Of a stretch of 64,000 nt of DNA, positions 26,300 through 36,714 are shown piece by piece. Position numbers and translations under genes: made by a program. The notes under the pieces were generated by a model. It was not told the origin of the DNA. It did not search any database and saw only the letters and a program-made list of their open reading frames with translations. Source of the DNA: Pseudorhodobacter sp. (lineage in GTDB: Bacteria; Pseudomonadota; Alphaproteobacteria; Rhodobacterales; Rhodobacteraceae); contig JAHEBX010000002.1 in assembly GCA_024642045.1 (NCBI GenBank), positions 1 through 64,000 of the forward strand. Reading direction: 5' to 3'. Numbering within the stretch: position 1 is the stretch's first letter; the number at the start of each line of letters is the position of its first letter.

Positions 26300-28174
26300 A
26301 TGTCGTTAATTCCTTTGCGCCCTTTCCAAGGCATCTCTCTTGCTGCGTCCGTGCCAGAGGGCGATGCGAGCCTGCGACCTTCGGCGCAAAGCTTTGCCAC
26401 AGTGCTGCTGCAAGAACAGATGGTGGCACCGCACCAATTGGTGCAAGCGCTGTCGCAGCATCGCTTGCGGCGCCGGCATCTGGCAGACATCCTTTTGGCG
26501 CAGGGTGTTATCTCGGCCGAGGCACTTTACGACGCGATGGGCCGGCATTGGTCCGTGGGTGTCGCGAATTTTGCAGCAGACCCCCCGGACCCGCGACTGA
26601 CCCGGCGGGTCAACCATGTCACTACGCTGCGCGACGGGTATATGCCTTGGCGCAAGACCGGAAATGTCACTGTGATTGCCACGGCCTATCCAGACGAATT
26701 CCACCGCCACAAGGCCTGGTTGGAAGACGTGTTTGGCCCGGTTGCCATGGCCGTAGCGCCCTTGCGCGAGATCGAGGCAGCCATGCTTTCGATTCACGGC
26801 CAGCAACTTGCCTTCGCAGCAGAAAATCGTGTGGATGCCAGCGAAAGCTGCCGCAGCTACAGTGCTCGCAGCCTGCGGTTTCGGGTCGCGGTTCTGATAG
26901 GTTATGCCGTCACCCTCGCGCTTGTTGCCCCGCTTGGAATGCTGGGATTGCTGTTTGGTGTGGCTTTCGCTGCGGTGCTCGCCGCCAATCTGCTAAAGCT
27001 CGCAGCCCTGCTGATGCGGCCCGCACCGATCATGGCAGAAACGGCGGCCGTGCACATCGCACATCTGCCAATCGTGTCGATCATGGTCGCCCTATACCGC
27101 GAAGACAACATCGCGCCTCGGCTGGCAAAACGACTTGATAAACTGAATTACCCTAGGGAATTATTAGATATTCTTCTGATTGTTGAGGCAGATGACCATC
27201 TGACTCGTGACGCACTTGCCCGCACCGATCTGCCAGGGTGGATGCAGGTGATCGTAGTGCCGCGCGGCTCGGTTAAGACCAAGCCACGCGCGCTGAACTA
27301 CGCGCTGGATCATTGCCGCGGTTCAATCGTTGGTATCTATGACGCCGAGGACGCACCCGAAGCTGACCAGATTACCAAAGTTGTGAACCGCTTTTATGAG
27401 CGGGGTCCCGAGGTTGCCTGCCTTCAGGGCAAGCTCGACTACTACAACCCACGAAGCAATTGGCTGGCGCGCTGTTTCACCATCGAATACGCCGCTTGGT
27501 TTCGTTTGTTTCTGCCGGGGATAGAGCGGCTTGGGCTGGCCATTCCGCTTGGCGGCACAACGGTATTCTTTCGCCGTCGTGCGCTTGAAGAATTAGGCGG
27601 TTGGGATGCGCAGAACGTCACGGAGGACGCGGATCTGGGCATGCGCATATATCGCCACGGTTTTCGGACAGAGTTGATCGACACCACCACTTTCGAAGAG
27701 GCCAATTGCCGCGCGCTGCCTTGGGTCAAACAACGCTCGCGCTGGATCAAGGGCTATATAATGACCTACCTCACCCACATGCGTGACCCTGCACTGCTCT
27801 GGCGTCAATTGGGCACACGCCGTTTCATCGGGTTTCAGATGCAATTTCTCTGCAGCACATTGCAAACGCTTTCTGCCCCCCTGATCTGGAGCCTCTGGCT
27901 CGTGCCTTTCGGGGTAACCCACCCGATTGTGGCGGCACTTCCGCCAGCGCTGTTCAACACGATTTGGGTTATGATGTTCCTGATCATGGTCTTGGTAATT
28001 GGGTTTGACATCAAGGGGATGCGAAAAACTGGCCACGGGCTGAATCCGCTCTGGGCCTGCACTCTGATTCTCTACCAACCCCTTGCTACCCTTGCTGCCT
28101 ACAAGGCGATCTGGGAGCTGCTGACCAAACCCTTTTACTGGGATAAAACCAGCCACGGGCATTTCGATCTTTAA
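26300..28174 (+). CDS. GspE_N-domain / family 2 glycosyltransferase fusion, membrane protein
   Basis: A 624-residue protein. ATG 26300 has GGAGG 4 bases upstream. Residues ~33-165 resemble the N-terminal domain of type II secretion ATPase GspE (LLQEQMVAPHQLVQAL, LADILLAQGVISAEALYDAMG). Two membrane segments follow (about 193-237), then a processive GT2 domain: VSIMVALYREDN (259-270), VEADD (295-299), YDAED (347-351), the TEDAD acid pair (441-445) and QRSRW (478-482), as in cellulose synthase-like enzymes. Three to four further membrane segments close the protein. The polysaccharide made is unknown. Preceded by a CtrA box; overlaps the GntR gene stop to stop. Confidence 0.85.
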   Translation: MSLIPLRPFQGISLAASVPEGDASLRPSAQSFATVLLQEQMVAPHQLVQALSQHRLRRRHLADILLAQGVISAEALYDAMGRHWSVGVANFAADPPDPRLTRRVNHVTTLRDGYMPWRKTGNVTVIATAYPDEFHRHKAWLEDVFGPVAMAVAPLREIEAAMLSIHGQQLAFAAENRVDASESCRSYSARSLRFRVAVLIGYAVTLALVAPLGMLGLLFGVAFAAVLAANLLKLAALLMRPAPIMAETAAVHIAHLPIVSIMVALYREDNIAPRLAKRLDKLNYPRELLDILLIVEADDHLTRDALARTDLPGWMQVIVVPRGSVKTKPRALNYALDHCRGSIVGIYDAEDAPEADQITKVVNRFYERGPEVACLQGKLDYYNPRSNWLARCFTIEYAAWFRLFLPGIERLGLAIPLGGTTVFFRRRALEELGGWDAQNVTEDADLGMRIYRHGFRTELIDTTTFEEANCRALPWVKQRSRWIKGYIMTYLTHMRDPALLWRQLGTRRFIGFQMQFLCSTLQTLSAPLIWSLWLVPFGVTHPIVAALPPALFNTIWVMMFLIMVLVIGFDIKGMRKTGHGLNPLWACTLILYQPLATLAAYKAIWELLTKPFYWDKTSHGHFDL

Positions 28175-28806
28175 CGGGTTTTCAATTCGCCCGCATCCAC
28201 CCGCAGGCGCGTTTCGAAGGCCTTGGATATATGCGATTTCAACGCGTGATAAGCCGCATCGCCATCATGGGCCTCAATGGCCCGCACGATCAAATCGTGC
28301 TCTGCCAGAGCAACTTCGTCGCGTCCCTCGGCGGCAAAAGTTGTGTTTGCCATCAGTGCCATTGAGCGGTGCACCAAATCCAGCTGCTGCACCAAAAAGC
28401 GGTTATGGCTGGCCAGATGGATCAGACGGTGAAAGCGTTTGTTGGCGCGGCTTAGCAGGCGGGGGTCGCCCCCCAGCAGTACGCGATCATCCTCGACCAT
28501 GCCGCGCAGCACCTTAATTTCCTCGTCAGAAGCATGTCGCGCCGCCAGTCGGGCTGCCAACCCCTCAAGCTCGGTCCGCACGACGTAGAGTTCGGCCAGC
28601 TGGTTGTGGTCCAGTGAGGCGACGATCAAGCTGCGCCCGTCCCGCGTCAGCATGCCTTGCGTTTCAAGCCGTTGCAGCGCCTCGCGCACAGGGGTGCGCG
28701 ACACGCCCATCCCTTCGGCCAGTTCACTTTCCACCAACCGGTCCCCCGGTTTGTAAGTGCCGCCCTCAATCGCCTCGAGGATCAACGTATAGGCATCTTT
28801 TTGCAC
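28171..28806 (-). CDS. GntR-family regulator, FCD (FadR) subgroup
   Basis: A 211-residue regulator. GTG 28806 is chosen because GGAGGG lies 6 bases upstream; a TTG 17 codons earlier has no such site. An N-terminal winged helix (YTLILEAIEGGTYKPGDRL, then ELAEGMGVSRTPVREALQRLE) is followed by an all-helical FCD domain with metal-type residues (FHRLIHLASHN, EHDLIVRAIEAHD, LKSHI). Effector and targets are unknown. It is divergent from the HAD phosphatase gene. Confidence 0.92.
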   Translation of the reverse strand: MQKDAYTLILEAIEGGTYKPGDRLVESELAEGMGVSRTPVREALQRLETQGMLTRDGRSLIVASLDHNQLAELYVVRTELEGLAARLAARHASDEEIKVLRGMVEDDRVLLGGDPRLLSRANKRFHRLIHLASHNRFLVQQLDLVHRSMALMANTTFAAEGRDEVALAEHDLIVRAIEAHDGDAAYHALKSHISKAFETRLRVDAGELKTR

Positions 28807-28897
28807 GCAAAGCCCTCCACTCTGCCCCGACACTACCCCGCTGCCGTGCAGGATCAAGCAGATTGCCGACCGAACGGCATCGCGCTATCTGTGATCC

Positions 28898-29542
28898 ATG
28901 GAAAAACAGCATTTCTCTCACGTCTCTGCTTGGGTCTTTGACCTCGACAACACGCTCTATCCACCCCAGTTCCGCCTGTTCGATCAGATCGAGGTGCGCA
29001 TGACCGCTTGGGTTATGCAGGCTCTGCAGGTTGGCAAGACCGAAGCAGACCGACTGCGACAGCACTATTGGGACACCTATGGCACCACGCTGGCCGGGCT
29101 GATGCGCGAGCATGACGTTGACCCGGGTCCTTATCTGACCGATGTCCATGACATTGATTTCACGGTGCTTCCTCGCGACCCTGACCTTGCGGCACGCATT
29201 CGGGATCTGCCCGGCCGACGCATCGTCTATACGAATGCTTGCCAGCCTTATGCGTACCGCGTGCTCGAGGCCCGAGGGCTGAGCGGCCTTTTTGACGCCG
29301 TCTACGGGGTCGAGCATGCGGGGTTTCGTCCTAAACCCGAGCCCGAAGCTTTTCAGACGATCTTTACGCAGGACGGGCTCAACCCTGCCACCGCTGCGAT
29401 GTTCGAGGATGATCCGCGCAACCTTGCAGCGCCGCACGCGATGGGCATGCGCACCGTCCATGTCGCCCCCAAACCGCTTCAGGCGCGGCATATTCATCAC
29501 CATACCGATGATTTGGCAAAGTTTTTAGCAAAGCTGATCTGA
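28898..29542 (+). CDS. HAD-family pyrimidine 5'-nucleotidase-like phosphatase
   Basis: A 214-residue haloacid dehalogenase phosphatase of the SDT1/Phm8 type. Motif I is FDLDNTLYPP, with the nucleophile and acid Asp at D15 and D17; motif II is YTNA; motif III is KPEPEAF; motif IV is FEDDPRN. A helical cap (about 25-85) lies between motifs I and II. Nucleoside-monophosphate dephosphorylation is likely by family, not proven. Confidence 0.9.
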   Translation: MEKQHFSHVSAWVFDLDNTLYPPQFRLFDQIEVRMTAWVMQALQVGKTEADRLRQHYWDTYGTTLAGLMREHDVDPGPYLTDVHDIDFTVLPRDPDLAARIRDLPGRRIVYTNACQPYAYRVLEARGLSGLFDAVYGVEHAGFRPKPEPEAFQTIFTQDGLNPATAAMFEDDPRNLAAPHAMGMRTVHVAPKPLQARHIHHHTDDLAKFLAKLI

Positions 29543-29614
29543 TCTGCGACACCTCACCGCGTCGCAATTCTTGTTCAAAGTTGTATCTATCACTCACCTT
29601 TACAGGAGTGTCCG

Positions 29615-29857
29615 ATGTCTTTGACAGCCCAAGCCCAGCCGTCGCGTTTTGATCGCATCTTGTCCGCTACACCGATCTTTGGTCCACTTGCCCGCGCGAT
29701 CGGCAAGGACATCAACCTGATTTATTACCTCTTGGTGATCGCTGTCACGGCGCTTGTGCTTGCCATCAAAGCCTTTGGCATCGCGGCCTTGGTAATGACC
29801 TATCTGGCGTTGATCCCGCTGATCTTTTTGTTCTTTATCGTGATCACCCTGCCCTGA
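29615..29857 (+). CDS. Small two-helix membrane protein
   Basis: An 80-residue protein with a Gly/Pro-containing amphipathic N-terminus (FDRILSATPIFGPLARAIG) and two hydrophobic segments (about 35-55 and 57-78). AGGAG precedes the ATG. Codon use resembles its neighbours. No family recognised. Confidence 0.75.
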   Translation: MSLTAQAQPSRFDRILSATPIFGPLARAIGKDINLIYYLLVIAVTALVLAIKAFGIAALVMTYLALIPLIFLFFIVITLP

Positions 29858-29923
29858 GCCGCGCTGCTTTGTCGCTTCGCTTTCGCCCCTTGACACGCTA
29901 GTTTAGGGTCAAAGGGAGCGATC

Positions 29924-31120
29924 ATGCGTATATCCACCGATATCCTGATTTCTGGCGGCGGCGTGGCGGGGCTAACCGCGGCGGCGGCCTTTGGCACCGC
30001 GGGATTTAGTGTCATCTGCGCCGACCCCACTCCGCCTGTCACCTCGCCCGAGGCTGCGGGCGCCGATCTGCGCACGACTGCCTTTTTGCAGCCTTCGGTT
30101 TCGGTTCTGGACGACGCGGGTCTCTGGCAAAGGCTGCAACCCTACGCCGCACCGCTGCAAATCATGCGTATCATCGACGCAGGGGGACCCGAAGTCGAGC
30201 CCCGCGTGATCAAAGATTTCGATGCCGCCGAGATTTCGGATCAGCCCTTTGGCTGGAACCTGCCCAACTGGCTGTTACGGCGCGAGATGCTGGCCCGGCT
30301 GGTCGAACTGCCAAATGTGACGTTCCTCTCGGGCATCGCGACCAAGGCGCTGATGACCCGCCAATCCGAGGCGCTCGTGACCCTGTCCGATGGTCGCAAG
30401 GTCGCGGCCCGGCTGTTAATTGCGGCAGACGGGCGCGATTCCACGATGCGCGAGGCGCTTGAAATTCCCGTGAAAACAACCCGCTACGGGCAAAAAGCCC
30501 TGGTCTTTGCGGTCACTCACCCGATCCCGCATCAAAATGTCTCGACCGAAGTGCATCGCTCTGGCGGCCCCTTCACGCTTGTGCCTCTGCCCGATCGTGA
30601 CGGCACGCCCTGTTCCGCCGTAGTCTGGATGGAAGCCGGACCAGAGGTTGTGCGCCTGGCGGCCATGCCCGTGGCCGAGTTTGAGGCAGCGGCTAGCCTG
30701 CGTTCGTGCCACATCCTCGGGCCGCTGACACTCGCCAGCCCGCGTTCGATATGGCCCATTGTCACCCAGATAGCCGCGCGAATGTCGGGCGAACGTACCG
30801 CGCTTCTGGCCGAGGCCGCGCATGTCGTACCGCCCATTGGCGCACAGGGGTTGAACATGAGCCTTGCCGATCTGGCCTGCCTGCTGGAGCTTGCATGGGC
30901 GGATCGCGAGGGTCTTGGAAACGCAAAGATGCTTGATGCCTATCACAAACGGCGACATTTGGACGTGCAGGCACGGGTGGCGGGTATAGACGCGCTCAAC
31001 CGTGCCTCGATGCTGCAAGGTCAGGGGCTGCGCGATCTGCGTGCAGGCGCCTTGAATGCGCTGTATAGTCTTGCCCCACTTCGCAAAACGCTCATGCAAG
31101 CAGGGCTGGGTATCCGGTAA
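29924..31120 (+). CDS. UbiH/UbiF-family FAD-dependent monooxygenase
   Basis: A 398-residue flavoprotein hydroxylase. The N-terminal dinucleotide fold ISGGGVAGLTAA (9-20), the central DG motif LIAADGRDSTMRE and the C-terminal FAD motif TALLAEAAHVVPPIGAQGLNMSLAD are those of ubiquinone-ring hydroxylases. The second motif has AEAAH where GDAAH is usual. Ubiquinone biosynthesis is the likely role; which ring position is unknown. AAAGGGAG precedes the ATG. Confidence 0.9.
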   Translation: MRISTDILISGGGVAGLTAAAAFGTAGFSVICADPTPPVTSPEAAGADLRTTAFLQPSVSVLDDAGLWQRLQPYAAPLQIMRIIDAGGPEVEPRVIKDFDAAEISDQPFGWNLPNWLLRREMLARLVELPNVTFLSGIATKALMTRQSEALVTLSDGRKVAARLLIAADGRDSTMREALEIPVKTTRYGQKALVFAVTHPIPHQNVSTEVHRSGGPFTLVPLPDRDGTPCSAVVWMEAGPEVVRLAAMPVAEFEAAASLRSCHILGPLTLASPRSIWPIVTQIAARMSGERTALLAEAAHVVPPIGAQGLNMSLADLACLLELAWADREGLGNAKMLDAYHKRRHLDVQARVAGIDALNRASMLQGQGLRDLRAGALNALYSLAPLRKTLMQAGLGIR

Positions 31121-31162
31121 ACTGGTGCCCAGTTGTGCAGGTTAGTGCCCGTAAGAACTCGC

Positions 31163-32287
31163 CTACAAGAGTGCATCCACACCGCGCCGCAGCCGCGCCA
31201 CCGTGGCGTCTACATCGGCCAACTTGTCCAGCCCGAACAGACCCAGCCGAAAGGTGCGAAATTCCGCCCCCTCGCCAATCTGCAACGGCACCCCCGCCGC
31301 GATCTGCATCCCCAGCTCGCGAAACTTCGAACCGTTCTGAATCGCCGGATCCTCGGTAAAGCTCACCACCACCCCCGGCGCGGTGAACCCCTCCGCCGCC
31401 ACCGAGACAACCCCGCGCGCGGCCAGCAGCCCCCGCACAGCCCGCCCCAAGGCCCATTGCGCGGCCTTGGCTTCGGCAAATCCCATCGCCTTGGTTTCCA
31501 CCATGGCATCGCGGAAGCCCACAATCGCATCGGTCGGCATCGTGGCATGATAGGCATGCCCACCGCCCTCATAGGCCGCCATGATCGCGCGCCATTTCTT
31601 CAGATCAATCGCAAAGCTGTTCGACGTGGTCGCCTCCAGACGCGCCTCTGCAAGCGGGCTCATCACCACGATCCCCACCGCGGGAGAGGCCGACCAACCC
31701 TTTTGCGGCGCCGAGATCAGCACATCAACACCCGTGGCCGCCATATCGACCCAAATGCAGCCGCTGGCGATGCAATCCAGCACCATCAGCGCGCCCACCT
31801 CATGCGCCGCCGCAGCCATCGCCGCGATATAATCGTCAGGCAGGATGATCCCGCTCGACGTTTCCACATGCGGTGCAAACACGGCGTCAGGCTTCACTTC
31901 GCGGATTTTCGCGCAAACCTCGTCAATCGGCGGCGGCGCAAATGGCGCTTTCGCCCCGTTTCCGCTGGCCCGCGCCATCACGACGCTGGTCGATTGCGCA
32001 AATCCACCCGCTTCGAAAATTTGCGTCCAGCGATAGGAAAACCAACCGTTGCGCACAATCAGCGCCGAGCCCTGTCCGAACTGCCGCGCCACGGCCTCCA
32101 TCGCATAGGTGCCGCCCCCCGGAACCAGCGCGACAGCCGAACCGTTGTAGACCTCTTTCAGCAGGCCCGAAATCTCGCGCATCACGCCCTGAAACTTGGC
32201 CGACATATGGTTCAGTGATCGGTCGGTGAACACCACCGAGAATTCTTCCAGTCCATCAGGATCGACATGCGTATGCGGCAATTTCAT
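31163..32287 (-). CDS. Class V aminotransferase (alanine-glyoxylate/serine type)
   Basis: A 374-residue PLP enzyme. The ATG at 32287 is chosen because GGAGG lies 8 bases upstream; the ATG five codons earlier overlaps that site. PLP lysine in ISAPQKGWSASPAVG; VPGGGTYAMEAVARQ forms the phosphate loop; VLDCIASGCIWVDM holds the ring-facing Asp. It belongs to the family of serine-pyruvate and alanine-glyoxylate aminotransferases; the true substrates are unknown. The two Lrp genes lie upstream in the same direction. Confidence 0.87.
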   Translation of the reverse strand: MKLPHTHVDPDGLEEFSVVFTDRSLNHMSAKFQGVMREISGLLKEVYNGSAVALVPGGGTYAMEAVARQFGQGSALIVRNGWFSYRWTQIFEAGGFAQSTSVVMARASGNGAKAPFAPPPIDEVCAKIREVKPDAVFAPHVETSSGIILPDDYIAAMAAAAHEVGALMVLDCIASGCIWVDMAATGVDVLISAPQKGWSASPAVGIVVMSPLAEARLEATTSNSFAIDLKKWRAIMAAYEGGGHAYHATMPTDAIVGFRDAMVETKAMGFAEAKAAQWALGRAVRGLLAARGVVSVAAEGFTAPGVVVSFTEDPAIQNGSKFRELGMQIAAGVPLQIGEGAEFRTFRLGLFGLDKLADVDATVARLRRGVDALL

Positions 32288-32374
32288 CGGCAATTCCTCC
32301 ATTTCAGGTCACTCTACCTCAGTCAGCCTCCCCGAAACCAGCCCTCATCCTTGCGTTTTAAACGTCGGCGGCGC

Positions 32375-32833
32375 CTAACCCAAAGGCCCCGCGCGGCGTT
32401 CCTCGGTCAGCAAGACATTTGCCTCCACCTGTCCGACCCCCGGCAAGGTCATCACCCGCCGCCGCAGGACGCGTTCGAAATCGGCGATGTCGCGCGCCAC
32501 CACCCGCAATCGGTAATCGAACAACCCAAGCACATGCTGGACCACTTGCACTTCGGGAATGGCCTGCACCGCGCGCTCGAAATCCTCCAGCGAGACACGG
32601 CCCTTGGTGGCCAGTTTCACCCCCAGAAACACCGTCACCCCAAACCCCAACGCAGCGCGATCCACGTCGACCCTTGCACCAGCAATCACGCCTGCGTCTT
32701 CCAACCGCTTGATTTTGCGCCAAGCGGCGGGCTGGCTGATCCCCAGCCGCCGCCCCAATTCTCCGGCAGAAACAGTCGCATCAGCGGCCAATGCGCGCAA
32801 AATGGCGCGGTCCAGATCGTCCAGATCAATCAC
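32375..32833 (-). CDS. Lrp/AsnC-family regulator (second of tandem pair)
   Basis: A 152-residue regulator: an N-terminal helix-turn-helix (LRALAADATVSAGELGRRLGISQPAAWRKIKRLE) and a C-terminal RAM ligand-binding/oligomer domain (VQVVQHVLGLFDYRLRVVARDIADFERVL). Its ATG overlaps the stop of the upstream Lrp gene (ATGA), so the two are co-translated and may form mixed oligomers. Confidence 0.94.
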   Translation of the reverse strand: MIDLDDLDRAILRALAADATVSAGELGRRLGISQPAAWRKIKRLEDAGVIAGARVDVDRAALGFGVTVFLGVKLATKGRVSLEDFERAVQAIPEVQVVQHVLGLFDYRLRVVARDIADFERVLRRRVMTLPGVGQVEANVLLTEERRAGPLG

Positions 32834-33288
32834 AGCGGCAACCCCTCGCCCTCTTTGATCGTCGCGATCAGCATCAGCGCATCCAGTTCCGAAATATGCG
32901 GCAGAGCCAGAATCCTCTGCCGATAGACCTCTTGATAATGCGCCATATCCCGCGCGATCACGTTCAGTCGCACATCGACGCGCCCCAGAAACGTCTCGAT
33001 CCCCAGAACCTCGGGCACCTCGCGCGCCGCCGCGATAAATTCGTCAAAAGCGCGCGGATCGGTCTTGTCCAAGGTAAACCGCAGCGAGACTTCGACCTCA
33101 TACCCCAGCTTTTTCCAGTCTATCACGGCGCGGGCTGGTGCAATCACGCGGGCTTCGGTCATCCGCTCCAGCCGCCGCCACAGCGTCGCCTGCGTCACGC
33201 CTGCTCGCAGGGCAAGCTCGGCGCGCGGTAACGCTGGCTCGGCAAGGTGGTGGCGCAAAATTCGACGGTCGGCGTCATCAAGCTGCAT
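32830..33288 (-). CDS. Lrp/AsnC-family regulator (first of tandem pair)
   Basis: A 152-residue regulator with HTH (LRHHLAEPALPRAELALRAGVTQATLWRRLERM) and RAM domain (VLGIETFLGRVDVRLNVIARDMAHYQEVY). Same length and layout as its downstream partner but clearly diverged from it. Divergent from ilvC across 127 AT-rich bases, so control of ilvC by branched-chain amino acids is a natural inference. Confidence 0.94.
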   Translation of the reverse strand: MQLDDADRRILRHHLAEPALPRAELALRAGVTQATLWRRLERMTEARVIAPARAVIDWKKLGYEVEVSLRFTLDKTDPRAFDEFIAAAREVPEVLGIETFLGRVDVRLNVIARDMAHYQEVYRQRILALPHISELDALMLIATIKEGEGLPL

Positions 33289-34438
<1,150 letters not shown>

Positions 34439-34485
34439 GGGCGCCCGAGGACCAAGGGGGCGGTGACGCAAACCCTCACGTGACG

Positions 34486-34514
34486 AAAAGGCCAGGGGAA
34501 ATCTCTGGCCTTTT
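34486..34514 (+). terminator. Rho-independent terminator of ilvC
   Basis: 10-bp stem AAAAGGCCAG (34486-34495) with CTGGCCTTTT (34505-34514), 9-nt loop, T-rich 3' side. 48 bases after the ilvC stop. Confidence 0.88.
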
Positions 34515-34569
34515 CTATTTGCATTAGCCGCCATAGGCTCGCGTCATATCAGCGCGAAGGAGCAACCAG

Positions 34570-35337
34570 ATGGCGGGTCGTTTGCAGGGCAAGGTCGCCT
34601 TGATCACGGGCGGGGCGACGGGAATGGGGGGTGCGGCCTCGCGGCTGTTTGCGGCCGAGGGGGCCAAGGTGGGGATCCTTGATCACAACCTTGCCGCAGC
34701 TGAAGAAACCGCAACGGCGATCATTGCGGCAGGCGGGCAGGCTGTGGCCGTGCGGGCGGATGTGTCGAACGCGGGCGACGTGACGGCGGCCGTTGCGGCC
34801 GTGACCGCGGCCTTTGGCGCGATCACGGTGCTGTTCAATCACGCGGGCACCATTGTCATCAAACCCTTTCTGGACACCACCGAAGAGGAATGGGACTGGC
34901 TGCACGCCGTCAACGTCAAGGGGATGTTCCTGACCACCAAGGCGGTGCTGCCCCAGATGATTGCGGCGGGCGGCGGGTCGATTGTTTGCACCTCGTCGAT
35001 CTCGGCAGTGGCGGGCACGCCGATGGAGGTGCTTTATGACACGACCAAGGGCGCTGTGCATATGTTTGCGCGCGCCATCGCGGTCGAGTTTCGCGATAAG
35101 GGCATCCGCTGCAATGCCGTCTGCCCGGGTTTTATCGAAACCCCGCACGGTCTGCGCGAGGTGCGCGATCTGCAAGCCCTTGGCGTCGATGTCTCCGAGG
35201 CCGCGATCAAAGCGGCTCAGGGCAGGATCGGCAAGCCCGAAGAGGTCGCCTCGGCGGCGCTGTTTCTCGCCTCGGACGAAGCAAGCTTTGTCAACGGCAC
35301 GCATCTGTTCGTCGACAACGCCTTTACGGCGATCTGA
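34570..35337 (+). CDS. Short-chain dehydrogenase/reductase
   Basis: A 255-residue classical SDR. Cofactor motif TGGATGMGG (17-25), structural NHAG, catalytic Ser in CTSSISAVAG and YDTTK for the Tyr/Lys pair. An acidic residue after beta-2 (GILDHN) suggests NAD(H). The C-terminal FLASDEASFVNGTHLFVDNAF is canonical. AAGGAG precedes the ATG. Substrate unknown. Confidence 0.92.
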   Translation: MAGRLQGKVALITGGATGMGGAASRLFAAEGAKVGILDHNLAAAEETATAIIAAGGQAVAVRADVSNAGDVTAAVAAVTAAFGAITVLFNHAGTIVIKPFLDTTEEEWDWLHAVNVKGMFLTTKAVLPQMIAAGGGSIVCTSSISAVAGTPMEVLYDTTKGAVHMFARAIAVEFRDKGIRCNAVCPGFIETPHGLREVRDLQALGVDVSEAAIKAAQGRIGKPEEVASAALFLASDEASFVNGTHLFVDNAFTAI

Positions 35338-35349
35338 TCGCAGTTGTGG

Positions 35350-36648
35350 CTACCACTGACGCGGTTTGCTCAGGTGATCCTGAGGCTGATCAAGGCGGGT
35401 GATCTGGTCGTGCAAGGCCTGCAAATGGGCCAGGTCCTCGGGCAAATGCAGCGCCGCTTTTGCCAGATGCAAAGCGCGCTCTGACTGCATTCTTGCGACA
35501 GTGCCAAAGGTCGTGGCGTCGATCTGTACCAAGGCCAACAGCGTTTTTTGCAGCCGCATCTGTACTTCGATCAACCCGGCACCATCGCGGGCGATCGTTG
35601 CGAAGGCGTCGGTGAGCAAATCATGCAATGACAGGCCCGGAACCCATATCTGATCCAAGGCCGGCGGCGTATCGCTGTTTTTCCAATGGGTCAGGTTGCG
35701 CAGCTGACGCCCCAGCACATCAATCGCGGTGCCGGGATCATTCACCGCAGGCGACAGCGCGCGCGACGCAATTTCAGACAGAACGATGATGCCAAAGCGC
35801 GGATCCTGTTCATAACTGCGCAACTCGGCGATCTCGAAAGCACCGCGGATTTCATCGGCAATCTCTTCAGTCATCGCCTTTGCAAGCAGAATACGGGCAA
35901 TAACGCTGCCGCGATGCACAAAGCCCCCGGGCAAGACCTGCACGGCGATCTGCGACTCTGATCGCAGCGCCATTTTTTGCAATGCGCTTGTATTGATCAT
36001 CTGGATGTAGCCCGTTTCGTGCGCAAGGACCGCAGCCCCCGAAAGCTCGAATTCTGCCATACTGGACGGGTCAAGCCGATGCCCGCCCAGATAGGGGTTC
36101 TTCATCCTCCCGATCATCGCTTTTGCCGCAGCCTCTTCGACCCGCGAAATGGTGTCCGACAAGCGCCCGTAATCGGTCATGTGCACGATCCAACGCAGCA
36201 GGCTGCCCACAATCAGTGCGATAACCACCAACGTCGCGGCAAACAGGATCACCCGGCCACCCTGTTGATAGATCCCCGATTGCAGGCCGATAATGCCGAC
36301 AAGGCTGAACAGAAACCCGCCCAGAAAGCTGGCCAGCACATGTTGGGTTGTGCGGTCGTCCTTGAGCAGTTGCGTCGCGCGCGGCGTGGCCCCGGTCGCG
36401 GCGGCGGCAAAGGCGCCCAGCATGATCGACAGCGAAAACGTCGTCACGGCCAGCATGGAAGACGCAAGAATGTTCAGAATTGTGCCGACAGAACCCGCCC
36501 CAAGCCGGGAGGACCAATCGGTGGACACATAATCGCCCAACACCGCAGAAACCAGAGAGGTGCCAATTGCCAGCACGCCATAGAGCGACACCGGAAACCA
36601 GATCTGGCGACGCAGGCGCCCGAGTATCCATTGCCATTTGGTCAGCAA
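35350..36648 (-). CDS. DUF2254 membrane protein
   Basis: A 432-residue protein with four N-terminal membrane segments (about 15-38, 55-85, 105-128, 133-150) and a large cytoplasmic-looking C-terminal domain (SDTISRVEEAAAKAM, FGIIVLSEIASRALSPAVNDPGTAIDVL). The layout and the ALSPAVNDPGTA motif match DUF2254, which has no known function. The start is a TTG with AAAGGG 6 bases upstream, so it may be a few residues off. Confidence 0.85.
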   Translation of the reverse strand: MLTKWQWILGRLRRQIWFPVSLYGVLAIGTSLVSAVLGDYVSTDWSSRLGAGSVGTILNILASSMLAVTTFSLSIMLGAFAAAATGATPRATQLLKDDRTTQHVLASFLGGFLFSLVGIIGLQSGIYQQGGRVILFAATLVVIALIVGSLLRWIVHMTDYGRLSDTISRVEEAAAKAMIGRMKNPYLGGHRLDPSSMAEFELSGAAVLAHETGYIQMINTSALQKMALRSESQIAVQVLPGGFVHRGSVIARILLAKAMTEEIADEIRGAFEIAELRSYEQDPRFGIIVLSEIASRALSPAVNDPGTAIDVLGRQLRNLTHWKNSDTPPALDQIWVPGLSLHDLLTDAFATIARDGAGLIEVQMRLQKTLLALVQIDATTFGTVARMQSERALHLAKAALHLPEDLAHLQALHDQITRLDQPQDHLSKPRQW

Positions 36649-36714
36649 GGCCGGCCCTTTCGCAGTTTGGGGATCATGCGGATGGCTCCAGCCTAGCGCA
36701 TTCCCCGCTGGCGG

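Noticed and set aside
28807-28857. Longer start (TTG) for the GntR regulator
   Set aside because: GTG 28806 has a GGAGGG site; the TTG does not, and the added residues are not seen in the family.
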